This document shows, piece by piece, positions 56,096 through 64,000 of a stretch of 64,000 nt of DNA. How positions within the stretch are numbered: the first letter of the stretch is position 1; the number at the start of each line of letters is the position of its first letter. The stretch comes from Aquabacterium sp. (lineage in GTDB: Bacteria > Pseudomonadota > Gammaproteobacteria > Burkholderiales > Burkholderiaceae_C): contig JAURXM010000108.1 in assembly GCA_030654395.1 (NCBI GenBank), forward strand, positions 1 through 64,000, given 5' to 3'. Made by a program: the position numbers and the translations under genes. The notes beneath the pieces are model-generated. The model saw only the letters and a program-made list of their open reading frames with translations, made no database searches and was not told the DNA's origin.

Positions 56096-57112
56096 ATGGA
56101 ATTCTTCCGCTTCAAGCGCGACATCCCCTTCATGCGCCATGCGCTGGTCTTTAACGCCATTTCGTTTTTGACCTTCGCAGCCGCTGTTTTCTTTCTCATC
56201 ACACGCCCGCTGCACTTGTCCATTGAGTTCACTGGCGGTTTGTTGATCGAGACGCAATACGCTCAAAGCGCTGATCTGATCAAAGTTCGTCAAGCTGTTG
56301 ACGCCTTGAAATTAGGCGAGGTGCAAGTGCAGAACTACGGCACATCGCGCGACGTGTTGATCCGCATGCCGATCAATGGCAAGCTCAAGCAAGCCGAAGT
56401 GGTTAGCCAAGTATTTGGTGCTTTGTGTCGGGCTGAAGGTGGGCAAGTGAGCTCACAGTCGTTAGACAAAGGCCCTTCCGAGGTTTGTCAGGCGGGCTCA
56501 GTCCAGCCTGTCATGCTGCAGCGCAGCGAGTTCGTTGGGCCGCAGGTTGGTGAAGAGTTGGCGAAAGATGGGGCGCTGGCCTTGTTGGTCACCGTCATCG
56601 GCATCATGGTTTATCTGGCTTTCCGCTTCGAGTGGAAGTTCGCGGTCGCCGCGATCATCGCCAATTTGCACGACGTGATCATCATCTTGGGCTTTTTCGC
56701 CTTCTTCCAGTGGGAGTTCTCGCTGTCCGTGCTGGCTGCGGTGTTGGCGGTGTTGGGCTATTCGGTGAATGAATCGGTCGTGATTTTTGACCGCATCCGC
56801 GAAACCTTCCGCAAGTTCCGCAAGCTCAGCACATCTGAAGTGATCGACCACGCCATCACCAGCACCATGAGCCGCACCGTCATCACCCACGGTTCAACCG
56901 AGATGATGGTGTTGGCCATGTTGATCTTTGGTGGCCCCACGCTGCATTACTTTGCACTGGCCTTGACCATTGGCATCTTGTTCGGTATTTACTCTTCGGT
57001 CTTCGTGGCTGCGGCCATCGCCATGTGGTTGGGCGTCAAGCGCGATGATCTGTTGAAAACCAGCAAAAAAGACGTCGATCCGAACGACCCACACTCCGGC
57101 GCCGTGGTGTAG
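56096..57112 (+). CDS. secF: Protein translocase subunit SecF
   Basis: A 338-residue partner of SecD with six helices. Motifs: LSIEFTGGLLIETQY at the first periplasmic boundary, AILGYSVNES-type VLGYSVNESVVIFDRIRE with the conserved Asp, and FGGPTLHYFALALTIGI-type C-terminal helices. GAGGAGCACA precedes the ATG. This ends the yajC-secDF operon. Confidence 0.96.
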   Translation: MEFFRFKRDIPFMRHALVFNAISFLTFAAAVFFLITRPLHLSIEFTGGLLIETQYAQSADLIKVRQAVDALKLGEVQVQNYGTSRDVLIRMPINGKLKQAEVVSQVFGALCRAEGGQVSSQSLDKGPSEVCQAGSVQPVMLQRSEFVGPQVGEELAKDGALALLVTVIGIMVYLAFRFEWKFAVAAIIANLHDVIIILGFFAFFQWEFSLSVLAAVLAVLGYSVNESVVIFDRIRETFRKFRKLSTSEVIDHAITSTMSRTVITHGSTEMMVLAMLIFGGPTLHYFALALTIGILFGIYSSVFVAAAIAMWLGVKRDDLLKTSKKDVDPNDPHSGAVV

Positions 57113-57142
57113 AGTCGTTGGCAGTTGAACTTCTGCCACCCC

Positions 57143-59392
57143 ATGACCTTTGGTTCACACCGTGCGTTGGCCTTGACGGCCCGCGTGTGCTTCCTAGAGT
57201 CCCTCGCAAAAGGCGCGGGGGGCATGGTGCCAGCGTGTCTGGCAGGCGCCCGCGTACTGGCAAGTCAGACGGCTGAACCAGGTTTGCGCACACGCAGGCA
57301 GAATTTGGTGCTCGACTTGCCTCGCGCCATACCCGCTTGGCAGGCTGACATTGAAAAGCGCGTACAGCATGCCTTGCACGATCTGCGCATGGGGCAGCCC
57401 GTCAACATGCGCTCAGACGTGTCCGAGCCACAGCAAGTTGACATCCCGCTGAGTTTGGTCGATGACTTGGACATGGAGCGTGACCTGATCTCATCCAGGC
57501 TGGCTCAGGCCGTCTCTGATCTGACGGGTCAGGAGTACACCGACCTCAGTGCGCGATTGCAGTCGGTCAGCGGGCAAGCTGATGTGCCTGCGGGCCAGAT
57601 CGATGTGCTCAACCCGCAATGGCTGGCACGCAGCGTGGTCGAAGGCTGGCTGCTAGGCGGCTTGAGTCTGGGGCATTGGGCGACGCTGCAAACGGTGATC
57701 CAAAACGAGGTGGCCCAATGGGCGCAGGAGGCTTATCACCATGCCAACCGCGTTTTGTTGGACCATGGCGTGCGCCCTGAGATCGACTTGAGGCCGTTCA
57801 TCCGGCGGACCAGGGATGTGGGGGTGGGCTTGGGCGTGGGTGCCAGCAGCCACACGCAGAGTCCCGCCAGTCCAGCCTACGATGAAACGCGCTTGTTGAC
57901 TCAGACGCCGGTTGTATTGCGTGCGGCGGCACAATCTCAAGCGGTGCTGGGCAAGCTCAACCAAGTTGTCGGTCGGCAGGTGCCCGGTTTTGCGCCTACA
58001 GCGGCCTCGCCCGAGCCCGCCAGCCAAGCGCCGCACGGGGTCAGTCCCGCCTTGGGGCAGGCCATGCAGGCTGTGGATCGTGTGGTGCGCAGCAACTCGC
58101 CTGCTGCTGCGCTGCAAGACCTGCAAAAGAGCAAACAGCAGCTTAAACAAGCCGCATCAAACCCGGTTGAGCGGGCCACGATTGAAATCGTCGCTTTGCT
58201 GTTTCAGGCCATCCTGACCGAGGAGCGGTTGCCCGCCACCATCCGCGTGTGGTTTGCCCGACTGCAGATGCCCGTGTTGCGCGTCGCTGTGAGCGAGCCC
58301 GACTTCTTCGCGACAACCAGTCACCCCGCACGCGTGCTGATCGACCGCATGGGGTCGTGTGTGATGGGATTTTCGACCCCCGAGCAGGCCTTGGATGACG
58401 CCCTGCACAGCGAGATAAGGCGCATCGTGCAAGTGGTTGAGGCCTACCCAGATACGGGCAGGCGGGTGTTTCAAACCGTGCTGACCGAGTTCGAGCGGTT
58501 TTTGGAAAGCTATTTCCGTGACCACAACGAGCTCAGCCGCAAGGGCGTGTCTTTGGCCCAGCAAGTTGAACAGCGAGAGACATGGGCCATTCAGTACACC
58601 ATCGAGCTGCGCAAAATGCTCGACGGCGTGCCCGTGCACGAGGGTGTGCGCGCTTTCATGTTCAAAGTGTGGGCCGATGTGCTGGCGCACAGTGCGGTGC
58701 AAACCAGCCAGACCAGCGACGAGACCCGTGCCCTCAAGCGCGTGGCCGCTGATTTGATTTGGTCGGCCAGCGCCAAGACTTCGCGCGAGGAACGCGCCGA
58801 TGTGCTGATCCGACTGCCGCCGCTGCTCAAAGCGATCAGGTCAGGCATGGGCAAGGTTGGCTTGACAACAGACAAACAAGACGAGCATATCCAGAGCCTC
58901 AATACCGCGTTGGCGGCCGCGTTTTCGGCGCGTTCAGCCACGATGTCGTCCGCTCACCTGAAGGCGGTCACAGACCGGCTAGAGGCGCTTGGCGATGTGC
59001 TGACTGACTTGGATGATGTGGAGTTGGATGAGCAGACCTTGCGGGATCTGTCTGGCCACGAAAGCGATGACCTTGAAATCGTGGCTGAAGGCGGCACCAT
59101 GGCCACCCCAGCCATGTTGGCGTGGGCGCGTGAGTTGCAAGTAGGCGCTTGGTTCCAGTTGGACTACCGTGGTCGACAAGAGCCGGTGCAACTCGCGTGG
59201 CTCGGTGTGCAAAAGCAACTGGTGTTGTTTGTCGCGCCAAGCGGGCGAGGGGTGTTGTTCCAGCTGCACCGTTTGGCTGCTTTTTTGCAAGCGGGCTTGC
59301 TTGTGCCTGTCGAGGACGAGACCTTGACCACCCGCGCTACGCGCGAGGCCTTGGCCAAGCTAGATGCTGATCCAGCGCGCTTGCTGAGCTGA
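57143..59392 (+). CDS. DUF1631 family protein
   Basis: A 749-residue protein of the DUF1631 family, a large helical family of Beta- and Gammaproteobacteria with no assigned function, sometimes misnamed thymidine phosphorylase. Family features include the C-terminal VGAWFQLDYRGRQEPVQLAWL-like block, reminiscent of PilZ-type beta strands, and the central FDQVLHDEIRR-type helices (ALDDALHSEIRRIVQVVEAYPDTG). No signal peptide or membrane segment. The ATG at 57143 was chosen; a TTG at 57125 would add six residues. It lies between secF and the MSHA genes on the same strand. Confidence 0.75.
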   Translation: MTFGSHRALALTARVCFLESLAKGAGGMVPACLAGARVLASQTAEPGLRTRRQNLVLDLPRAIPAWQADIEKRVQHALHDLRMGQPVNMRSDVSEPQQVDIPLSLVDDLDMERDLISSRLAQAVSDLTGQEYTDLSARLQSVSGQADVPAGQIDVLNPQWLARSVVEGWLLGGLSLGHWATLQTVIQNEVAQWAQEAYHHANRVLLDHGVRPEIDLRPFIRRTRDVGVGLGVGASSHTQSPASPAYDETRLLTQTPVVLRAAAQSQAVLGKLNQVVGRQVPGFAPTAASPEPASQAPHGVSPALGQAMQAVDRVVRSNSPAAALQDLQKSKQQLKQAASNPVERATIEIVALLFQAILTEERLPATIRVWFARLQMPVLRVAVSEPDFFATTSHPARVLIDRMGSCVMGFSTPEQALDDALHSEIRRIVQVVEAYPDTGRRVFQTVLTEFERFLESYFRDHNELSRKGVSLAQQVEQRETWAIQYTIELRKMLDGVPVHEGVRAFMFKVWADVLAHSAVQTSQTSDETRALKRVAADLIWSASAKTSREERADVLIRLPPLLKAIRSGMGKVGLTTDKQDEHIQSLNTALAAAFSARSATMSSAHLKAVTDRLEALGDVLTDLDDVELDEQTLRDLSGHESDDLEIVAEGGTMATPAMLAWARELQVGAWFQLDYRGRQEPVQLAWLGVQKQLVLFVAPSGRGVLFQLHRLAAFLQAGLLVPVEDETLTTRATREALAKLDADPARLLS

Positions 59393-59509
59393 CCTCAGCG
59401 GGGCTTGAGCCCTGCTGGTTCGAGAAGTACGGCACGAACCAGCTCTTATTCCTTTCACTTCGTGCAATCGCCTCTGTCAGCATTGACAGACAGGAGATTG
59501 GAGTGCGAG

Positions 59510-61144
59510 ATGTTTTTTAAGCGCAAAACACAGGAAGGATCGCTGTGGACCGGGGTCGCCCGGGACGGCACGTCCGTGTGTGCCGCACAGGTGTCGCACC
59601 GTGAAGGCGAGCGCCCGCGCGTGCTGTGGCTTTGGCAGGAGCAGGCGCCCACCTTGGAGGAGGGCTTGCGTGCTTTGCAGGCGAGCAAGATCGTCAAATA
59701 CAGCACCGTGGTGGGGCTGCTTGATCGCACGCAATACCGTTTATTGGCCACGGAGGCACCGCAGGACATTGCCCGCACGGATTGGCGTGATGCCATGCGC
59801 TGGCAACTCAAGGAGCAGGTCGACTTCCCCGTTGAGGACGCGGTGCTCGATGTGCTGGAGGTGCCGCAAAATACACAGCGCCGTCAGAGCTGCCCCGTGA
59901 TGGTCTTTATGTTGCCGCGTACGGACTATGACGTGGTGGCTTTGGCTGCCGACGACGTGGGTTTGACATGGGCCGCACTGGAGGCCCCAGAGACCGCCTT
60001 GCGCAATTTGAGCGCATTGTCTGAAGAGGACGACAAGGCTCACGCCCTGATGGTGTTTGGTGAGGAGCACGGCATCTTGGTCATCACGGTCAAGGGCGAG
60101 TTGTTGATGGCCCGCCAGATCGAGGTGGCCTTGGCCTCTGTCACGGGCTCTAACGAGGTGCGCGGTGCGGCTTTGAGCCGGGCCGCGCTCGAGATACTGC
60201 GCACAATCGACACGTTCGAGCGCATGCACAGTGAGGTCGTCTTATCCGGCATGACGGTGGCATTGCCCCCAGGTTGCGGGGAGGACGTCCTCGAAATGCT
60301 GGCCGATTTGATCTATGTGCCGCTTCAAGCCTTGAAGCTGAGCACTTGGTTTGATTTGGATACGTTGGCAGACGAGGCCGATCACCTGAGCGATCACGCT
60401 ACGTTCAGCCAACTTTGCGTTCTTGGTGCAACCTTGCGTGAGCCAGGCAGCGCCGGTGAGCGCCAGCAGCTGCAACTGCTTGATGCCACAAGCGTGTTGG
60501 GGCAGTCTGTACCGTGGGGCGCTTTATTGGGCGCACGCCTAGTGGGTGGGGTGTTGGCGTTGGGTACGGCGGTAGGATTGGGTTTGACCGCAGCGACATC
60601 GGCCTACAAGCTCAAAGGTGCGGAGCTGGATGCTGATCTGGCCGGTTTGCGTGCCACAGCCTTGGCGCACCCCATATCACCCGTGGTGCGGGAGCTGGAC
60701 GGCTTGCGCCAGAAAGAGGCCCAACAGCGCCAGATGCAAGAGGCTTTGCAGGGCAGCATGACGTGGTCCTCGCAAGGCTACTCTGACTATCTGATGGCGC
60801 TGGGCCGTCAAGCCACACCAAGCGTTTGGATCAACCACCTAGAGATGACGGGGGATGGCCGCGACGTGGTCTTGGGTGGCCGCACCAATAATTCATCCGC
60901 CTTGCCGTCCTATTTTAAGCGGCTAGGGCAAGAGGATCGGTTCAAAGGGCGGCGCTTTGCTCAGCTTGATATCTCGGCCATCCCCAGTGACGGCAACTTG
61001 GCGGCCGGTGTGGTGCAGTTCTCGCTGCGCAGCGTGGGCGCCAATGCGCCGCGCAACGACCCGATGGGCAAGCTGAACCGCCAAGAGGCCTTGCAGGCCG
61101 TTGGCGGCACCCGATCGGCCACGGGGGAGGGGGATAAGAAATGA
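59510..61144 (+). CDS. mshI: MSHA biogenesis protein MshI, PilM-PilN-type fusion
   Basis: A 544-residue protein. Residues 1-~330 resemble the actin-like PilM/MshI cytoplasmic domain (WRDAMRWQLKEQVDFPVEDAVLDV). A single transmembrane helix (338-362) is followed by a PilN-like periplasmic part with a coiled coil (ELDGLRQKEAQQRQMQEALQ) and beta strands (VWINHLEMTGDGRDVVLGG). The two halves correspond to proteins that are separate in type IVa pilus systems. GGAG precedes the ATG at 59510. It overlaps mshJ by 4 bp. Confidence 0.82.
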   Translation: MFFKRKTQEGSLWTGVARDGTSVCAAQVSHREGERPRVLWLWQEQAPTLEEGLRALQASKIVKYSTVVGLLDRTQYRLLATEAPQDIARTDWRDAMRWQLKEQVDFPVEDAVLDVLEVPQNTQRRQSCPVMVFMLPRTDYDVVALAADDVGLTWAALEAPETALRNLSALSEEDDKAHALMVFGEEHGILVITVKGELLMARQIEVALASVTGSNEVRGAALSRAALEILRTIDTFERMHSEVVLSGMTVALPPGCGEDVLEMLADLIYVPLQALKLSTWFDLDTLADEADHLSDHATFSQLCVLGATLREPGSAGERQQLQLLDATSVLGQSVPWGALLGARLVGGVLALGTAVGLGLTAATSAYKLKGAELDADLAGLRATALAHPISPVVRELDGLRQKEAQQRQMQEALQGSMTWSSQGYSDYLMALGRQATPSVWINHLEMTGDGRDVVLGGRTNNSSALPSYFKRLGQEDRFKGRRFAQLDISAIPSDGNLAAGVVQFSLRSVGANAPRNDPMGKLNRQEALQAVGGTRSATGEGDKK

Positions 61145-61836
61145 TGGGATCGCTTCAGTCTCAGGTGTCGCTGGCCAAGGCGCGCTGGCGCAGGGGCCGC
61201 CGCCTGTTTGACAGCCGCCTGCTGAACGAGCGGCGCTTGCTCATTGTGGCTGCCGCAGCGTTTTGTTGGTTTGTCTTGGACAGCCTGTTGGTGACGCCCT
61301 CGTACGCCAGCTTCCATGCGGTTGACTTGCGCAACAAGGCCTCCAGCATGGCTTTGGATGCGATGCGCGCTGAGATGGAGCGCACCAAGCATGACTTGGC
61401 CTTGAAAGAGTCAGAAGCCGTCTTGGAGTTGGCGCGGGTGCGTGAGCGCATTGAGCACAGCAAGCAGGCCTTGGCGCAGCAACAAGCCATGTTGGTGCCT
61501 GCACGCGAGATGCGCACCTTGATGGATGGGCTGCTTGCTCAAAATGGCCGTTTGCAACTCACCAGCATGCGCACCATGCCCCCTGAGGAGGTCAAGTTCA
61601 CCCCCATGCCTGGGCTGGCCATCTCGCAAGCCTTGCTTTATCGACAAGGGTTGGAAGTGGCTGTCTCTGGCAGCTTCATGGAGGGCCTGACGTGGTTGCG
61701 CAGCATCGAGGCCTTGCCTCGCAAACTGCTGTGGGATGGTTTAACGATGAAGGTCGATGACCGTGGCGTGGTCACCTTGATCTTGAAGGTGCACACCTAC
61801 AGCCCGGACCGCGACCCCTTGGAGATTCAGCCATGA
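61141..61836 (+). CDS. mshJ: MSHA biogenesis protein MshJ (PilO-like)
   Basis: A 231-residue bitopic inner-membrane protein with a helix at about 34-52 (LLIVAAAAFCWFVLDSLLV), a long periplasmic coiled coil (about 70-130) and a ferredoxin-like C-terminal domain with LEVAVSGSFMEGLTWLRSIEAL. This is the MshJ/PilO/GspM layout; it pairs with MshI to link the inner-membrane platform to the secretin. It starts ATGATG inside the mshI stop. Confidence 0.82.
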   Translation: MMGSLQSQVSLAKARWRRGRRLFDSRLLNERRLLIVAAAAFCWFVLDSLLVTPSYASFHAVDLRNKASSMALDAMRAEMERTKHDLALKESEAVLELARVRERIEHSKQALAQQQAMLVPAREMRTLMDGLLAQNGRLQLTSMRTMPPEEVKFTPMPGLAISQALLYRQGLEVAVSGSFMEGLTWLRSIEALPRKLLWDGLTMKVDDRGVVTLILKVHTYSPDRDPLEIQP

Positions 61837-62318
61837 GCCGCATCAAGCTGTTGTGTTTTGCGCTGGCTATGCTCGCTGGCGTGCCCCTGCTGACTGTGGG
61901 TGCGCAGGAGATCGCGGGCATCACCGACCCGACACGCGCACCACCTGGTGTGCTGCTCAAAACGCAGGGCGGGGCGGGCCCATCTGGCGCTGGTTCTGGT
62001 GCTGGGGCTGAAGATGCGGCCATGGCGGCATCCGGGGCCGCGTCTGCTGCATCTGCGGCTGCGCCGCCGCCGGCCAAGATGGTGCTGGGCGCCATTCGCT
62101 ATGACATCGAGAGTGGTATGGGTGTGGCTTTGTTAGATGGGCAGGCTGTGATGGTTGGCGCCAAGGTGGGCGGCATGACCGTGCTGTCGATCACACGCAA
62201 TGAGGTCATGCTCAAGGGGCATGGCGGCATCAAGCGCCTGACCTTGATTGACGAGACTGACAAATCAGGGCCGCCTGCGGCCAAAACGGCCCGGCGCGGT
62301 CGAAAGGAAATCAAATGA
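61833..62318 (+). CDS. mshK: MSHA biogenesis protein MshK (PilP-like)
   Basis: A 161-residue exported protein. Signal peptide ~1-24 (ending VGAQE). DPTRAPP follows, then a very Gly/Ala/Ser-rich linker (about 45-85), a PilP/GspC-like homology region (AIRYDIESGMGVALLDGQAV, VGGMTVLSITRNEVMLKG) and a basic tail. It should contact the secretin MshL. It overlaps mshJ (ATGA) and mshL (ATGA). Confidence 0.8.
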   Translation: MSRIKLLCFALAMLAGVPLLTVGAQEIAGITDPTRAPPGVLLKTQGGAGPSGAGSGAGAEDAAMAASGAASAASAAAPPPAKMVLGAIRYDIESGMGVALLDGQAVMVGAKVGGMTVLSITRNEVMLKGHGGIKRLTLIDETDKSGPPAAKTARRGRKEIK

Positions 62319-64000
62319 AGTCACTGCCTACATTGCCGACATTGCCTACATGGCGGCGGGCCACGGTGTTGTGTCTGGGGCTGATGGGCGGGGGGCTGTC
62401 TCATGCTGCCTTGGACGAGGACATTGCGGGCATGGCGGCGAACATCGCCTCCTTGGCGGATCAGCCGCCAGCTGCTGGCCGCATGAGCACGACATTGGGC
62501 AAGCGCCATGGGGCTACCAAGCCCAGCGCACCGGTGAGCATGGTGCGCAGTTCTGACGCCACGTTTGACTTGGCGGTTCAAAACGCCCCGGCTGCCCAAG
62601 TGTTTTTGCAGATCGGACTAGGCAGTCATTACAACATTTTGGTGCCACCCGATTTGACGGGCAGCATCAGCATCAGTTTGAAAAAAACCACCGTGCCCGA
62701 GGCCTTAGAGACCTTGCGCGAGATGTTCGGTTATGACTACCGCATCACGGGCAACCGCGTGTTCATCTACGCCAATACGGTGCAAACGCGGCTGTTTCAC
62801 ATCAACTACCTGCCCGGACGCCGTGAAGGGGCGTCTGAGCTGAGTGTGGCCTCGACCTCGTCATCTGCTGCGGCCGCACCGGGTGCATCGAGTGGCACAG
62901 GGGCCAGCGCCACGGCGGGGGCGGCTGCGGGTGCTGGGGCCACGGCAGGCACGGTGAGCCGCGTAACCTCGTCAGTCAGAACCACCTCTGACACCGATTT
63001 TTGGCGTGATGTGCGCGAGTCTCTGGGGGCGCTGGTTGGCGCCAAAGAAGGCCGCAGCGTGACGATCAATGCGGGTGCGGGCGTCATTGTGGTGCGTGCC
63101 ACCCCATCCGAGCTCAGGCAGGTGACGGACTACCTCCGCGCCATCCAAGTCACAATCGAACGGCAGGTGATGTTGGAGGCCAAGATCGTGGAGGTGCAGC
63201 TGTCCAAAAGTTCAGAAACGGGCATCAACTGGTCTTTGTTCCGCAACTTTGGCGACCCCAGTCGCAAGGCCACGCTGATCAATGCGGGGCCCGGCAACGC
63301 TTTGAGCAACACGGGCTTGCTCAGCAACGTCAACACGGTCATATCACAAGGCAACAGCTTGGTCACAGAGTCACTGGGTAAAGGCTTCTACGGCTTGGCA
63401 CTGCAGTCTGCGACCTTCTCTGCGCTGTTGTCGTTCTTGCAATCACAAGGGGATGTGCAGGTCTTGTCCAGCCCCCGTATCACGGCACTGAATAACCAAA
63501 AATCGGTGCTCAAGGTGGGCAGCGATGAAGAGTTCGTGGGATCGGTGACCAACAACGTGACCGTGGTCAACAACACAGTGGTGAACTCGCCGTCGGTCAC
63601 GACCAAAACGTACTTCAGCGGCATCTCTTTGGATGTGACGCCGCACATTGATGAGAACGGCACGGTGATGCTGCATGTCCACCCCGCCATCAGCACAGCC
63701 ACCAAGAAAGACCTGTTGCTGCAACTGGGCTCATCTGGCACTTACAACGTGCCTGCGGTATCCGTGTCTATCAATGAGACAGACAGCATGGTGCGTGTTC
63801 AGGACGGTCAGATTGTGGCCATCGGTGGCTTGATGCAGCAAACGGGCAGCCGCAGCAGCAGCGGCATACCTGGCTTGAGTGAGGCGCCAGTTTTTGGTGG
63901 CTTGTTCAGGCAAAAGGCGTCCAGCAGCACCAAACGCGAGTTGGTGATTTTGATCAAGCCAACCGTGATCCGCGCCGATGGGGCTGATGGCGCAGGCGAG
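62315..64000 (+). CDS. mshL: MSHA secretin MshL (3' end outside the window)
   Basis: The first 562 residues of an outer-membrane secretin; the reading frame is still open at the right edge. The N-terminus contains the oddity LPTLPTLPTW before a hydrophobic signal. An STN-type domain follows (VLVPPDLTGSISI, then ETLREMFGYDYRITGNRVFIY). A Ala/Gly/Ser/Thr-rich linker (about 185-220) precedes the secretin N1 domain (DFWRDVRESLGALVGAKEG). The secretin core carries VMLEAKIVEVQLSKSSETGINW, LSSPRITALNNQKSVLKVG and VQDGQIVAIGGLM. The last readable residues, KRELVILIKPTVI, are near the usual end, so little is missing. Confidence 0.88.
   Translation, partial: MKSLPTLPTLPTWRRATVLCLGLMGGGLSHAALDEDIAGMAANIASLADQPPAAGRMSTTLGKRHGATKPSAPVSMVRSSDATFDLAVQNAPAAQVFLQIGLGSHYNILVPPDLTGSISISLKKTTVPEALETLREMFGYDYRITGNRVFIYANTVQTRLFHINYLPGRREGASELSVASTSSSAAAAPGASSGTGASATAGAAAGAGATAGTVSRVTSSVRTTSDTDFWRDVRESLGALVGAKEGRSVTINAGAGVIVVRATPSELRQVTDYLRAIQVTIERQVMLEAKIVEVQLSKSSETGINWSLFRNFGDPSRKATLINAGPGNALSNTGLLSNVNTVISQGNSLVTESLGKGFYGLALQSATFSALLSFLQSQGDVQVLSSPRITALNNQKSVLKVGSDEEFVGSVTNNVTVVNNTVVNSPSVTTKTYFSGISLDVTPHIDENGTVMLHVHPAISTATKKDLLLQLGSSGTYNVPAVSVSINETDSMVRVQDGQIVAIGGLMQQTGSRSSSGIPGLSEAPVFGGLFRQKASSSTKRELVILIKPTVIRADGADGAGE

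Noticed and set aside
59397..59416. AGCGGGGC/GCCCTGCT hairpin after the DUF1631 gene as a terminator of it
   Set aside because: It has a GU pair and no T-tract downstream, so termination before mshI is not supported.

Overview
The window reads as chromosomal DNA of a Betaproteobacterium of the order Burkholderiales, most likely Comamonadaceae-like. The evidence is gene content and protein character: Smg, a class II aldolase next to pyruvate kinase, family I.2 lipases with a foldase, PurE/PurK/Sua5, TsaB/RimI/uracil-DNA glycosylase, a Mg-type HemB, HemJ, a DUF1631 protein and MSHA-type pilus genes. Coding density is very high and the DNA is GC-rich. I see no plasmid, phage or CRISPR hallmarks. 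The only transposon trace is a short IS3-family orfA fragment at the left edge.

Layout. 0.1-2.6 kb: IS3 remnant, smg, a small lipoprotein, pgk. 2.7-6.7 kb (minus strand): alpha/beta hydrolase, AraC regulator and two paralogous COG3687 ferritin-like proteins. 6.8-15.2 kb (plus): pyk, fba, two tandem secreted lipases with one lipase foldase, a GST, a SEC-C protein, purC. 15.2-18.6 kb: a PEP-CTERM protein and engB (minus), then cytochrome c4, a Crp/Fnr regulator and a small conserved protein. 18.6-23.7 kb: a quinoprotein dehydrogenase gene divergent from a Tat-exported acetoacetate-decarboxylase-fold protein and a TonB receptor resembling the E. coli PQQ importer PqqU/YncD. A 22-bp palindrome lies between them, and a decayed second copy of the decarboxylase-like gene sits behind the quinoprotein. 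23.7-29 kb: response regulator, nitrilase-family hydrolase, glcEF without glcD, a TonB-like protein. 29-36.2 kb (minus): type IV pilus minor-pilin operon pilE-fimT-pilV-pilW-pilX-pilY1. 36.4-39.2 kb (minus): an alpha/beta hydrolase-sulfurtransferase fusion and the thioredoxin-like co-chaperone CnoX. 39.2-49.3 kb: purE-purK-sua5, a GDSL-like lipoprotein, dacB, tsaB-rimI-udg, a CorA-family transporter and hemB. 49.3-57.1 kb: a possible short terminated transcript, hemJ, vanZ-like, a small ferredoxin, a serine hydrolase, a D,D-carboxypeptidase, ybeD, yajC-secD-secF. 57.1-64 kb: a DUF1631 protein and the start of an MSHA pilus operon, mshI-mshJ-mshK-mshL, with mshL running off the right edge.

How it works together. 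Most genes are core metabolism (glycolysis, purine and heme synthesis, the t6A tRNA modification) and envelope biogenesis (Sec translocase accessory complex, PBP4/PBP5-type peptidases). Two different type IV filament systems are represented. The most interesting part is the 18.6-23.7 kb module. A periplasmic quinoprotein needs PQQ; the divergent operon encodes a receptor with strong motif similarity to the PQQ importer; an exported decarboxylase-fold protein of unknown role is translationally coupled to that receptor. I read this as a possible PQQ scavenging-and-use unit. That reading is inference from motifs and gene order.
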